A DNA stretch of 64,000 nucleotides, taken from the NCBI GenBank assembly GCA_035771165.1, contig JAWNZC010000348.1, positions 2,530,501 through 2,594,500 of the forward strand, written 5' to 3'. Of the stretch, positions 1-28,569 are shown in pieces; the stretch's first letter is position 1, and each line of letters begins with the position of its first letter. Both the position numbers and the translations under genes were made by a program. Below the pieces are notes generated by a model. It had not been told where the DNA came from. It made no database searches and saw only the letters and a list, made by a program, of their open reading frames with translations. The stretch is from Paragorgia papillata. Lineage: Eukaryota > Cnidaria > Anthozoa > Scleralcyonacea > Coralliidae.

Positions 1-180
1 TTCTTCCTTTCCCTCTCCTGCTTCTTCCTTTCCCGCTTCCTCTTCCGCTCCCCTCTCCCAGTCACAGTTTTTTCTTTCCTCTTCTGCACTCTGTTCCACT
101 CCCATGCACTTGTTCTACTAATCTCTTTTTCTCCTTCTCTCCCTCCCTATACTTCCTTTGTCAATTTGCCTATTCCTCCT
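1..180 (+). repeat. CT-rich low-complexity tract
   Basis: Cytosine/thymine-rich strand with TTCCTTTCC-type units within the CUL2 intron that precedes exon 281-391. No coding potential seen. Confidence 0.6.
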
Positions 181-280
181 ACTCTTCTGTTCCCTCTCTA
201 TGCATGGATTGCATGCACTTCTAGCATTTGTCTTGCTGACATTTCTCAAGGAGTATTCTTATGTTTTACGTTGTTTCTAG

Positions 281-15905
<15,625 letters not shown>

Positions 15906-16723
15906 AACTAATGATGGATACAGGTAGACTTCATGAGTTTGCAGTATACTGGACATTTGAAATTTCTATAACATTTTGCATTCTTCTGAACTTTTTCTAA
16001 CTGAAATACTATTTTTACGAGTGACATTATGTAATCGAACTTTAAACTGATTTATGACACGCGCGCGTAAAGTGTGTATACGTGTTGCACTTGTAGTTTA
16101 GATATAAATCGTGCGCGTTCATATGTCGTGAAACGTTTCAGGGCAGGTTAGATCGTGCTGCTAGAAAAACAAGAGCATATGCACATGAGACTGAGTTACC
16201 TCAAGCTGGTCGTAGGGGAGACCGGGTCAAAGTTGGCCTTGTTTCACTTTCACAATGCAACTAATGAGTTATCCCTGCCTCTCTAGATAATTATAGCTTC
16301 GTGTGAACACTTTACTACTCCAAGTTACCCAGGTAACAATTGAGCTGCGTAATGAGTACGCATGTGTAATATGTCAAAGGACGACCCCAGAGATAACTAT
16401 GGCCTATAGAACTACTATTTCGCCCAGACCGAGTTATCCCTTGCCTCCGAGTTTTCTCGGTGCCATGTATGTGAACGATTTACTTTGCATGGATGAACTC
16501 GCATCAAGATATCTTGGAGGATATATAGCGATAACCCTAGCCCGGTCACCGGGCTGATGCCGGGCTGATTTTATGTTACGAAAATCTTCCTTTGACTGTA
16601 ATAAAGGATTAGAATATCCTGTGTGCTTTAGTTACAGACAAACGACGGCAATTTTGCTTTATGTCATTTTGCGTTTCTCAGATAGTCAAACATGCAGTGA
16701 AACAGCCTCTTAAGGGGTGTTTA
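15906..16723 (+). other. CUL2 downstream region, no gene
   Basis: Presumed 3' UTR and flank. An 84-codon frame at 16,303-16,557 matches nothing I recognise and has no splice or context support. Confidence 0.4.
16600..16605 (+). terminator. Candidate CUL2 poly(A) signal AATAAA
   Basis: Canonical hexamer about 695 bp downstream of the CUL2 stop, in otherwise AT-rich DNA. Plausible but unsupported by transcript data; it may belong to a longer 3' UTR or be chance. Confidence 0.35.
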
Positions 16724-17062
16724 CATGAGGCCGGCCTGAACTTGGAGCGGTCTGAATTTTGCATTTCGGTTTTTGTTTACATGCACGAGGCCAGCCTTGA
16801 AATTATGTAGACTTGGTTCCCCTGTTGCTTCAAGATTTACATAAATTGTCTTTCCGCTTGTGACTACCAGAGAAGCAGTATTTCATGTGGATTCGACACT
16901 AAATCTCTTTTAAAACAACTTATTGAGTTTGAGAGGTGAAAGTTTAGGCCGGCGTGAACTGAATCTCAGGACGGACTCATGAAAACGATCTATAGTAAAA
17001 ACACTACAACCGACTATAGTCAGTCCAGTCTGAGTTCTGGCCCACCTCATGTAAACATCCCC
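16724..17062. mobile_element. PIF/Harbinger-like MITE with TAA duplication
   Basis: GGGGTGTTTACATGAGG at 16,724 and CCTCATGTAAACATCCCC ending 17,062, flanked by TAA on both sides. Followed at 17,230-17,252 by a lone related end (GGCTCATGTAAACAGCCC). Confidence 0.75.
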
Positions 17063-17749
17063 TAAACGGCTAACCGGGCTGACTCGTGTCACGAAATTCT
17101 TTCCTCGGCCACAAAAGGAAATTTTAATCAACGTTAGGATTCGTTTACATACATTTAGTTTATGCGAGTTTCAAATCCACACCGTAAGATCTTAATCAAT
17201 CGCGTGAGCCAAGTTAACTGGGCTAGCCCGGCTCATGTAAACAGCCCGTTAGTTCCGAGATAACTCGCCTCATTTGAACAAGCGGGATTTCCATTCAGTT
17301 CTTTTTGTCACGCGATCGACGTCTTGCATGTGATCGCTTTTTTTGTCTGATTGGATCCGTTTAATTGGGCCCGACTCGAGCGTTCATAAGACAAAGAAAG
17401 AAAGCGATTGCATGCAAAAAGTTGCTTGCGCAACTTAGCCAAAACTCATTTTGATGCTATCGAATGTAAATTTTCTACTGTGGATATATATATATATATA
17501 TGCGGCGAAATATATATATATAAAGGCTATTTATATTATACGATAAGCCGTGGCTGATAAGTCGCAATCAATATTTACATAATATGTTTGCTATAAAAAA
17601 TAAGCCGCGGCTTCAGTAAATAATTTCGCATGCACTGCGAGCTAATCCAAAATAAGCTGTGAGCGCTTGACCAGCTACGAGCGTCAGTGACGCAGGCTAT
17701 TAGTAAAGTTGTGAAAAACAGTTTATATATATCACTGTTATTTTCAAGG

Positions 17750-19580
17750 AGTAGTTTTAACGCGGGTGAGAGGATTACCATGCCTCGGTTTCCTTTGTTC
17801 TTTTCGGGGAATATATTCAATAACCTCTGATTATTATACAATGTTAATATCCCATCTAATATTCCCCTCAATATTTCTTTTCTATTGTTACTCCTGTCCG
17901 CAACCTCGCCCATATGAAAATTAAGTACGTTATTTTGAGGCCCCTCGGGGATATGTGTTTATTCACCCCGAGCTTCGCCCTCGGTGAATAAATCACATAT
18001 CCCCTCATGGCCTCAAAATGACCTATACTTAATTTAACTCCATTTATGGTTATAATTCCAGCGGAGGGGTTTTAACTCACCCAAGAGGATTAGATTGACT
18101 CCTTCAGGGTAGTTATTTTACAGAAGTTATTTTAACTCCACTTATGAGTTATAATAATACTTATTCCCGAGGGGCCTAAAAATAACGTACTTAATTTTCA
18201 CATGGGCGAGGTTGGCAGGAGTCACAATAGAAAATAAATATTGCCCTCAATATACCAGGGGCGCAACTAGAGGGGGGGGGAGGGTTGGGGGGGGTTGCAA
18301 CCCCTGCCCTTTTTGTGAGACCTCTAATACTAGGTTAGACATTAGATAAACAAATCATTAATCGTCTGTTGTAGTACGCAATACGATTCTCCGCAAATCT
18401 GGCGAGACTCAGAGGCTTCTAGTTCGGCTTCAATCTCGTACCCAGTTTGTAATATGCTACACCAAGTTTTTCCTAAAAACAACCGCTTTTCTGAATTTGT
18501 GGGCTCAGCTTTCGAATCTCATGGCGAAAATGAACCAATCATAGAGATAGAGATAGAGCTGGATTTTGGCAACCTGTAGGGTATGTTGGTGTGATAATTT
18601 CTTCGTTTTTACTGTACTGATTAGATGAAAAAGTTCGCTCAAATTGCTGCAAATGGTGTTTCCGAGGTTCTAGATTTCAAAAATTTCTGGGGGAGGAAAA
18701 TGCGGTCACTAATTGGCACTACTGCCCCCCCCCCCTCCCCCCCCCCCCACACACACACACTTTTTGACACCTTGCTACGGCAACGAGGATATCTAGTATC
18801 CCAAATTGTTTAGAATACTGAACGACTTTTCCCTTTTTTTGCGTTAACCTCTGCCCTCGAAATTTTCTAGTTGCGCCCCTGGCCGGGAATATTAGAGGGG
18901 AATATTAATCATATTGTTTTGCCATTGTTATCAGGGGCTATTGAATATATTCCCCGAAAACAACAAAGGAAACAAAGCCATGTGAAAATTAAGTACAGCT
19001 TATTTTGAGGCCACGAGGGGATATGTGTTATTAGTATATGGGGAAGAGTATTTTACTAACAACTAAAACACTCGTAGAATCCATATTTCACTACATCCGG
19101 GAACCGAGTGCCGTATTTCTCGTATGTAACGCTCGCGAGTGACATATCGACAAGTCAAAATTTACGCCTTTTGCCTAAGTTTCGAATCAAGTAAATTTGA
19201 GACGTAAAATGACGTATTCGAAGAAGCTGTTGTATTTTTCATTTGTATTTTCAAAAAGTTTTTGGTCAAGCGGTTGTAGTTTTTGCATTCAACCCAGTTT
19301 ATCAACATCACTTCCACGCATAATTTAATTGTCCATATAATAAATAGAACTGCGCTCACTCGTGAGATATTGTCCTTGCCACTCGAACATAAAATCCATA
19401 TCTTCTCGCCACCGTGTAAGATCCCCTTTTTATAACCCGATAAGTGGAGTTAAAATAACTTCTGTAAAATAACTACCCTGAAGGAGTCAATCTAATCCTC
19501 TTGGGTGAGTTAAAGCTACTCCTAGAAAATAACAAACCCCTCCGCTGGAGTTATTATAACCCATAAATGGAGTTAAAATA
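17750..19580. repeat. Nest of inverted repeats around a hAT-like element
   Basis: CATATGAAAATTAAGTACGT..TTGAGGCC recurs inverted at 18,165-18,210 and directly at 18,978-19,010; GATTAGATTGACTCCTTCAG at 18,088 recurs inverted at 19,478-19,500. A hairpin GGGGATATGTG..CACATATCCCC lies at 17,945-18,005. The nest appears to be one large foldback split by the element at 18,256-18,881. No gene seen. Confidence 0.6.
18256..18881. mobile_element. hAT-like element, CAGGGGCGCAACTAGA ends
   Basis: 16-bp TIRs CAGGGGCGCAACTAGA / TCTAGTTGCGCCCCTG; runs of G and C next to each end; a GATAGAGATAGAG stretch inside. Flanking 8-mers do not match, so the insertion is old or rearranged. No ORF of note. Confidence 0.75.
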
Positions 19581-20990
19581 AGATGTAGTATTGTCCTTCG
19601 TCAACGTCATGCTTGTGGAATTTCTAGTAGATCCGTTAAATAGTTTTTGAGATAACGTTGTTTGAGTTAGGTTAGGTAGACAAGAGAAATCTATCGATTT
19701 CATCATTTTACAAATATACTTGTCAGTTTAAATGTTGATTTTCACATATAGTTTCCACTCCTCAATTGTCTGGAAATTACATTGTCTTCAAGCCTGTTCA
19801 ATTTCTACATTTTGATGTATAACATGAATGATACATATAACTGATCGGGAAGTTTTGACAAAAAGCCAAAGAGTTTAGGTGTTTATTCGATAGTCTCCTC
19901 AACATTTCCGAATGTAACTTTGGAACTAGTTATTGTAGAATGTTCAGACATGTATTAAACAATAGCTATTTCCCTAGCGAACATATTGATATATATATAG
20001 TACAACTGTACAAGTTTGCAAGTGTTCTGGAATTCTACAAATTAAGCGTATACTTGCTTCCTTTATACTCCTTCGTCACTGGGCAAACATCCAACAATAA
20101 TAGCAAGAAAGTGGCGAGTCAAGCGTAGGATAAAGGATTGCATTCATGCTCCTATAAATGTCTTATCTTTTTGGCCTTGAACAGAGTAACACTGCTTATG
20201 ACCTTTATCAAACTGAGTACTTTATGTTATATACATTAAATATCTAAGCACAAGTGGCGCAGTGGGTTAGGTGTGGGTTTATTTATTAAACCCCTAAAAC
20301 GGATTATTCTAGACCAATTTTTTTAACCCTTATTTTGGAGTTAAATCTACTACTTGAAAATAACAGTATATACGTCGAGTGTTTGTGACTAATTTTGAGC
20401 AACATCGAATAAATGCTTTGTTCGAGATTTATTTTATAGAAATGGCGTTTATTAGCCCGTATGGTCTAATGTGTCTCGTACGTTCAAGGTTGGCTGAGTG
20501 GGTGCAACCATTCTCTACATGGGATGCAATTCTACACCACGATGAAACTAATCCTATATTAATCTACTTTATCAGTTTATATGAACGTAAGCAACTAACA
20601 CCATCACGCATATATAGCATCCGTTACCGGTACCGTTTTTCCGTTACTTTATTTCTACCTGTGTGGCGGGAAATTAGGCTGCGCCGCAGAAGTCTAAACC
20701 TGGCTAGAGGAAACCGTAGTTTTCCGGAGAGAATCTTCCCACATGAGATCAAACGACCACGCAACATAGAGGTCAAATCAAACCACGCAACCGGTCACCT
20801 ATAAACCTATTGGAATGCTGTTCCTGCACGTAAAAAAGAAAAGAAAAACGTGGACAAGAGTAAAATGGGTAAATATTGAAATAAACGAAACAAAACACGC
20901 CCAGCAACTGTCAAAGAGGTAAATAACAAAGTACTCAAGTTACATGTAGTATATATACTTGATGTCCATTAATCAAGTTTTTCGCGCGCC
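19581..20990. other. Intergenic, nothing firm
   Basis: AT-rich. A 141-codon plus-strand frame at 20,379-20,804 has no recognisable domain. A partial SINE A box (AAGTGGCGCAGTGGGTTAGG) lies at 20,253-20,275. Confidence 0.4.
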
Positions 20991-22200
20991 TAAACGCCTT
21001 ATACATCATGATTTGAAGATGAACTGACATTGATTTCCTAAACAGAAAATTGATGTTTGTCTGTCTGTTTTTATAGTCGCGTATATATCAAAATGCATAT
21101 GTATAATATAGACATACGACACCAATATATAGGATTTCAACATTGAGTGAGAACTGTGGGACAGAAGAAATCAGGTTGTTTGTAACGCAACATTCAAATT
21201 AGAAAAAGAAGCTTTCCAATGACTCGCGTACATTATTACATATATATACATGCATAAATTTTGTTTATACCCTCGAATTTACAGTGTAGCTTGTTATAGC
21301 TATAGTATATGTTCGAGAATGTTGTGATGTTTAAGAACTAATCAAAACGAAAAAGAACGTTTTTTGTGTTAAAAAACTTAGAAAATGGAATAAAAATGCA
21401 TTTTGTAATATATTTAACCCTTCTGGGAGGTCTTTTATATGTTTGACGAGTAAAATCGTAAAGTATAATTAATAAGTTTACAAATGGCAACACTAGCTGG
21501 CTCTATAGTAAACAGTTCAGGATTAATTTGAGAACTAATCAACATGTATATAGTTATATGTTATAGGACACCAATAAGATGCGGTTCAATATTGAATGAG
21601 AACTTTGAGACAGAAGGACGGTTGTTTGTATTATTAGAAAACGGAATAAAATATGTTTGACAGTAAATACACAATAAAAAAAGACAGACCAAGAAATTGG
21701 GAATACAGTTCTAATGCGTTAGCCGGAGAAAAGAAATTTTTCCACTATGTCGATCCGTGTACATGCATCATTGCAGTTGTGATGTGTAATTTTAATTAAA
21801 CTTTACCGTTCGGATTTCTGGAAGGTTTCATGCACTTGACGAGTTAAATCGTCTGGCGTTAGATAGAGTAAAATTAATAAGGCCATGCAGTAAAGGATTA
21901 TAGTGGACATAGTTTTTAACTTTTTCTAGCTGTTTGAGTTTCTAGATGGTCTTTACTTGATGAGCAAAGTCGTTTGGCGTTATAGACATAGTAAAATTTT
22001 AAACAGAAGTTGTCAAATGGTAAAAATGTAAAGGATTTTGAGAACTAGAATCAAAATGCATATGTTATAGAACACCATTCACCAATAAAGATGTTATTCA
22101 ATATTGAGTGAGGACTCAAAAGGAGACAAAAGGACAGTTGTTTATTATAAAAAGCCAAACGAATAAAAAGTACGTATTAGTATTTAGTAATGTATTTCCC
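20990..22200 (+). repeat. Divergent tandem repeat, about 2.5 units of 450-510 bp
   Basis: Block P (ACACCAATA, TTCAATATTGAGTGAGAACT, AGACAGAAGGACGGTTGTTT) occurs at about 21,117, 21,565 and 22,080. Block Q (TTGACGAGTAAAATCGT, AGAGTAAAATTAATAAG) occurs at about 21,438, 21,836 and 21,956. Sequence between blocks is poorly conserved. No ORF runs through it. Confidence 0.65.
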
Positions 22201-24944
22201 CGATTTCCTGCCGTTTTTTTAACAGTCATCTGGACAGCTATCTACAAATGTCCTAAAATTTATCTGGTGAGTGTGAACTAATTAATCCGGTGTATTTCTT
22301 TTATGTAAATTTAAATGGTTCACGAATTCTTATATTTTTTATCAGAAACACATTCTTTAGAATTTTAATTTGATACTTTTTTAAATCTGAACGTGCAACA
22401 AGTGGGTGTGCGAGGTGTGAACTTGCTCGCACCGGCATTGGTTTCCGTTAATTATAGATAAAAAACAGTCTTAAATATTTAATCTTCTTCTAGGTTTGAG
22501 TAATTCTAGTCACAAACCTCAGCCATCAGTACCAGTGGAGATATTAGCACTATAAGAGAACGTCATGGTTCCAATACAGTCGAGCAGATTCTACCAAATC
22601 AATACGGTGAACAATAGGTATTTATAATTAGCAGCCTAATAACTTTTTTGTTAGTTTATTATTGTTCTGTCATATCTTGTGTAAATTGCCATAATTAACG
22701 CCTTTTTCTTGTCCATATGCTTTCGACGACTTTTTGTGCGCTTTGACGACTGTCTCGCAATTGACTGCTTTACATACTTCGTACCTCTATTTCGAACGAT
22801 TATTTCGCGATTCGTCGCAGACATTTGTTCATATTTAGAACCATATGTTTGGAATTTTCTCTGGTAACAAGACTTATCGGTTACAGACCCTGATGTAAAC
22901 AAACAGCCGTGGTTTTCGTCTAGTATACACGCTGGGTAATTAATCATAATACATTCGCCAGGTTAATTACGTAGGGCCGTTGGCATTGCTCCTGCCTCTT
23001 GCCCGTCAACGAATAGATTCTTGTTATCTCTACGAAGAAGAGTCACAAAATGAAAAGCTAATGCAACTCTCGAGATCAAGATTTAAGGACAGGAATTTTG
23101 TAATCGCTCTCGGCGATCAGCCGATCATTCCTCATTAGTAGTTGTGCTTCTTAAGTATCACGTGTAGTGCATGGTATTCAAATAAAGGTTTCGAATTAAT
23201 TATATCTTGTTTGGAGCCGTGTTAATTTTATTAAACTCAGACAGAAGTGGACAAACTGCTCTCTGAGAAACTTGAGAAGACGTTCGGGAAGTATACCAAG
23301 GAATTTTAACAACTTAATTCTACAAGAAAGACAGGTAATTTGTGTTGCTTTACCTATAGTACGAAAGCCAAAGAGGCTGGCACCAGATGAGTATAAACCG
23401 TTTTATTCAGTCTTCTGTACTCGAGAGAGTTCGACTTCTCTGTCTCATGTTGTCTTCATAACAGTTATATATGTATATACCAGTATATCTCGGGAGTTTT
23501 GGGCAACGGCTGAACCAGTAACCGAAAAGACATTAATTTCACATCCGAGTTGTTTGAATGAGGCATATAATATACAGATATATAGGTTGTTAATTTAGGG
23601 TCATCAGTTTTCAAGTTTCCTTACTCAGCCATCTTTGCTGGGAAAGTTTGTCATTAACATTAATCTCTTCACAGTCTACAGTACTCAAATTCAATGTTGG
23701 ATAAAATGAGAGATAAGCTATAGCTTGTTCACTGTCGCAGCTTTTGTAGTTGACCAGATCGAGAATATTAGGTATGAAAACTTTTTGTGCTTTCTGGTTG
23801 TTCAAATGATGTCCGATTGAGCATTTGTTTTCCCCTGGACAAAATCACGATCGCGTATATATTACTGGTTCACCATGCACACTGCCAGATAATATCGCGG
23901 TGTTGATAGTACACTACAGTCTGTATCGGACCATACATTCGGACGTGCATGCATGTTCATGTACATGCATGTACATGCATGTGGTTAGTGTTGTATTTGA
24001 GTCCTTGATTCTTGAAAAACGTTACAAAGCTCTGCTGGCTAAGTATAGTGACCAAGATTTAAAGCGCTTCGAAATATTTCATTTTCCTAATTGGGCTTGG
24101 TAGTTTACGTGTACCATTAAACGTTTCGATTATTTTCGCATTACCTCGTTGACGTAGGAACTTATTAATTAGAGGGATCTAGAAAATTGCTTCGTTCAAC
24201 GGAAAGTTTAGTTCGGAATTCGTTCATATTTTAAAGAACCTTGGTAAGTATAGCAAGTAATATAGTTCAGGTCAAAATAGCTTTGCTCTTTAAAAAAACC
24301 TCGCTAAATTTAGAAAGGAATAGTTCGGGTCCTGTTGATGAGATCTGGTTGTAATATATCCCTTTTGATACGGGTCATAAATCTTAAAACGTTATCGCTT
24401 CTCCGACTCAAATGTTGTCTGGGAAAGTTAAGTATAAATAATATATAGTGTTTTATAATAGGTGGAATAAGCTTTATAGGGTCGTATATCCTGCCGAAAT
24501 GTTTGCTCACAACACAGCGTGAATTACAAACATATAATTTTTTATATAACAACAACTATAATAATTGATGGGAGAGAGACGTGACGTATAGCGACGCTTT
24601 CTCTGCATGATCAGTCTGACCGGCTGACCCCGTGATCTTACGAAGAGCAGCCGTATACATGCATGTGAATGGCTCTGATGAAGAGGTTAAGGTTTTAGTG
24701 TTTTACTCCGAAAAATATCAGCATTTCGCATGGAAAAACGTATTGACCATGCGGTGAATGGCTATATACACGATCGTTCTGAAAAGCCGAACAGTTTGAA
24801 ATTCAGCAGAAGAAGAAGAAACGAAATGGGACTTAGTATATATTTACTAAGAAGTATTTCGACAAAATCATCAGTATTCTCTGTAACAAATTTCGGCAGT
24901 GAAACACCTTTATATTCTTATTCTTCTCCACATTATGACATTCA
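22201..24944. other. Intergenic, no supported gene
   Basis: Scattered frames up to 108 codons, none recognised. A possible orphan exon at 23,241-23,309 is discussed in the findings. Confidence 0.4.
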
Positions 24945-25429
24945 GACCCCGTTTACACTACAGTGTGTATCAAAAAACCCAGAACCCTTATAAAACAACT
25001 TATTGTAGTAGTTTGAAAGCCCTAAGCACATCGCTGAACCCACAGATGCGTAAAACACACGGTCTTATACACCTGGGAAATTAAGATAACTTGAAGTGTA
25101 TGCATGGTGAAAGTATTTAAAAGCTTTTTCGCTTCGTTTAACTTATTGTGCTGATTAATTTATAACGCATTTCTTTGCAGTTATGCTCCTTCATACGATT
25201 ATAAGTTGTCTTAATTTCTCAGGTGTATAAGACCGTGTGTTTTACGCATCTGTGGGTTCAGGGAAGTGCTTAGGGCTATCAAACTACTACAATTGGTTGT
25301 TTTCTAAGGGTTCAGGTTTTTTTGATACACACTGTAGAGCAAAAGTATCCGGATTCACATTGTTTTTCATCCTCATGGGAACAAAAAACAATGTGAATCT
25401 GGATAGTTTGCTCTAGTGTAAATGGGGCC
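24945..25429. mobile_element. Harbinger-like palindromic MITE (A), split by a Tc1/mariner MITE
   Basis: Left part GACCCCGTTTACACTA ends at 24,960; right part GAGCAAAAGTATCCGG resumes at 25,337 and ends GTAAATGGGGCC at 25,429. Joined, the two parts match the intact copies at 25,817 and 27,874. Confidence 0.85.
24961..25334. mobile_element. Tc1/mariner-type MITE, copy 1
   Basis: 374 bp with ends CAGTGTGTATCAAAAAA / TTTTTTTGATACACACTG, flanked by the TA duplication (24,959-24,960; 25,335-25,336). Interior has arms TGTAGTAGTTTGAAAGCCCT and its inverse. Confidence 0.88.
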
Positions 25430-25816
25430 TTATTCATCTATACATATATACGTTTATTGTTCTCCATTCGTGTATACCATTGGGATTTGGCATTGTTGTA
25501 ATGTTCTTTGATATTTATTTCGGGGTTTGTTATTTCTCAAGACTGTTTGACAAGGGTTTAGTTTTAATATGAGAATAAAAGAATGCTTTCTAATTGTAGT
25601 TCTAATTAGTAGCCAATGTTTTGACTTTTGACTGGCATCCAAGTTCCCTTGGAAATGCGCAATTGTTTCATATAAACCGGTCTCCAAAAAGGTCCACAAC
25701 TACAGGACTTCCTGTATAGGCAGAGCGTCAATGAATTTAATAATTGGACGGAAACGATCGGAAATGTGTTAATGGTTATTGATCTACATTCATTCGCCTA
25801 TATATATAAAGCTTTA

Positions 25817-25926
25817 GACCCCGTTTACACTAGAGCAAAAGTTTCCGGATTCACATTGTTTTTTATTCCCATGAGGATGAAAAACAATGTGAATCCGGAT
25901 ACTTTTGCTCTAGTGTAAACGGGGTC
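25817..25926. mobile_element. Palindromic MITE A, intact copy
   Basis: 110 bp, almost a perfect palindrome: GACCCCGTTTACACTAGAGC to its inverse, with CCCATGAGGATG at the centre. Flanks TTA / TTG suggest a 3-bp PIF/Harbinger duplication. Confidence 0.88.
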
Positions 25927-26039
25927 TTGGAGTTCTCTGTCGTCACAATGCGCGTATATAACATGCTCTCAAAACATTCAACACACAAAAAGTATTACTC
26001 AATGCAATTTTCCAACTACGAGTGAGCCATGTATGACGA

Positions 26040-26250
26040 TATTTGGACGACTGTGGTAGGCCGAGTATATGTTTTGGCTCGGGGTTTTTTCCCTCCCCCC
26101 CCCCCCTTTTTTGGGGGGTGTCACGATTTTTGCACATTTTACTTCCGCTGCTATTCATACTTTCGGTTAGTCGTTTGCCGTGTGATGGAGGCTGTGAGGC
26201 ATGTTGTAAGTTCTTTGCATTTTCTCGACTATCAATTAGGCTTTCATGGT
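26040..26250 (+). repeat. Dispersed repeat, copy 2 (other at 700-915)
   Basis: Plus-strand copy with a C-run/T-run/G-run hinge at 26,093-26,118. Overlapping 77- and 86-codon frames are not credible genes. Confidence 0.65.
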
Positions 26251-26679
26251 TTATTTGTACTCGATTTGTTTGCTGATGTAACTAATTGAACTCTTTTGAT
26301 GAAGTTTGCTAAAAAATTAAAGCCACTATCAGGCTTGCTGTTTTTCCCGCTTCTTTTTAGCTGACGTCAGCGTAAACCGAATCTGAAAAGTTAATTTAAG
26401 AATTTTTCTAAAAACTAAAATTCATAGAACTTTTTGCTGTCAAAATTGGTGAACAGATATCTAAGATGATGCCAAAAATGAACGAGATCCTAAAAAGCAA
26501 AAACAAGAAATAACGTGCTGTAAATCTGTGTTTTTGCAGAAGATCGTTTCTTTTTCGACGTAAATTCCTGTAACCAGTTTCCAACATTATAATAACGCAA
26601 ACATGTATTTTACATTGTATTGGAGAATATTGTAATAACATTGTTATCTGTTATTTTTAGTTGAGTATATGAATTAATG

Positions 26680-26840
26680 TAAATATAGTGAGGTTAGATA
26701 TACTGCCGAAACAGAGAACGTAAGAGCCTTCGCGCGAAACGTTAGACTCCTACGTTCTCTGTTTCGGTAGTATATCTAACCTTACTATATTTCCATTGTT
26801 GTTTCAACACTGCCTACGCAGCACTTTTATTTCACTATTT
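26680..26840. repeat. Foldback copy of the 8,045-8,190 repeat family
   Basis: ATAGTGAGGTTAGATATACT..GAAACAGAGAACGTA pairs with TACGTTCTCTGTTTC..AGTATATCTAACC around AGCCTTCGCGCGAAACG. The hammerhead GAAAC box and stem I remain, but the CUGANGA box is gone. Confidence 0.65.
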
Positions 26841-27873
26841 GAATTAATGTAAATTGATGTGCACGCATGAACCTTTGAGTGTAAACAGGATATTTAAATG
26901 ATAGGAAATATATAGACGCCATAATGTGGTTAAAAGAAGGAATTTGCAATTGGTAAAAACAAAATTAGGAAACTGGACACGTAAATAAGGTGCGCATGGT
27001 TGAGCACAGAAATGCGCGGATGTATGTTTTTTTGTTTATACAAGCGCGAACTAGAGTGACCTTGCAACACAAAGTGTCCTCTTTGAAACAATATGAATAT
27101 ATAAAAGGAAGAGAGAAAGAGTTGAACAGAGTGGACAGACCAAGAATGTAATAGCGCACACGGGGAAAAGTTGGTGAACTGCCGAGATTTTTAGTAATGC
27201 ATGAAATACTAAAGTTTCAAGCGGAGCCCTTCAGCTAATATTTCGTTGTTAAAAATCTATTTAATTTACCATATTTTCACTTTGCTCTATTCAAAACACT
27301 GCACCTTTTTACAGCAGCATTCTACTTTTTTACACGTATACAACGTATAAAATTTGAAAAAGAAAGATAACAATAAATAAAATCCCATTTTAACTGACAA
27401 GCAGAGCTGTTTTCTAGGAGTATCTGGACTGTAATGCACTTCTTTTGGAGAAGGCTCAAGATCGCTTGTGCCTCAGACCACACATGTGGTACATCTGTGC
27501 TGCAGCCTAGGTGACCAGCAATTGCATGATGTTATTATTGTGATTCTGATTGATATAGAACAGATGATGCAAGTTGTTGAGAGAAAAGGATTTTGGGTAT
27601 ATACAAACTGAACTAGCATGAATGCCAAGATATATTTTCCACACACATTGTAAAACATTGAAAAGGACATAAAATTGATACAAGGAAGGTTGTTTGGCCT
27701 TTATTTACGAATTTCAAGTTGTTCTGAAATCAGACCTGTAAGAACTCTACGAGCTACTGGTGCTATAGTGAATAGGGCATATTAAATTCTTTCTGGAACC
27801 GCGAAACCGCATTTTGGAGGCGAACCGAGATCTAATTACCGATCTAATGTCTTTATTCAACTGCAAACTCTTA
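26841..27873. other. Intergenic, nothing recognised
   Basis: A worn hammerhead-repeat relative (CTGAAGGGCTCCGCTTGAAA on the minus strand) is at about 27,208-27,230. Otherwise no feature. Confidence 0.35.
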
Positions 27874-27983
27874 GGCCCCGTTTACACTAGAGCAAAAGTA
27901 TCCGGATTCACATTGTTTTTCATCCTCATGGGAATAAAAAACAATGTGAATCCGGATACTTTTGCTCTAGTATAAACGGGGTC
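27874..27983. mobile_element. Palindromic MITE A, intact copy with TTA duplication
   Basis: GGCCCCGTTTACACTAGAGC to GGGGTC, flanked by TTA on both sides. Centre reads CATCCTCATGGGAAT, inverted relative to the 25,817 copy. Confidence 0.88.
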
Positions 27984-28569
27984 TTATTTATAAAGTGATT
28001 TCCTCGGTTTGGATTTGGTTTATGAATTATTAATTATAGGTTGCTCAAGACTTGAAGGTCGCGGAGAGAACGAAAACAAACTTGAATGTTAATATATTTT
28101 GATTTATTGTTTTTGCATAGAAGGAAACCAGATGTGAAAATATTATTAAGATTAATTAGCGGTACTTAACCCCAAAGTTCTGTACTGCCAAGAATTTTAA
28201 TTGCTTTATTTATTTAATTTTTGAATAATGCCCGTTCCTCGCTTGCATTTATTTACAAAACCTTAAGCATGCACTCGTAAGTTTAGCCATAGTTAATAGA
28301 ACACATACATGGTTTGGATACTCGTCCAAAGTGATTGTTCTATGTTTTTGTTCAAGTTTATGGAAATTTGTGCAATTTCACGGCATTGTATTTTCTGTAT
28401 AATGAAGCAGTCATCCAATAGCAACGATCGGGTTTAATTAGTGAGTTGCTTCATCGTCACGTGTTGTGGTGCTTCACTGTCACGTGTCCATAGAATTTAC
28501 TTGCATATAAGGAACTTTAGCATGCAGAAACGTATTTTTATTCACACAGGGATAATAACTGTTTAGCGC

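Noticed and set aside
20379..20804. 141-codon plus-strand frame as a gene
   Set aside because: No recognised domain, no splice context, and codon content resembles the surrounding intergenic DNA.
22490..22620. 35-codon frame ending ILPNQYGEQ after a TTCTAG acceptor
   Set aside because: A stop immediately precedes it in frame, so it cannot be joined to an upstream exon through that acceptor.
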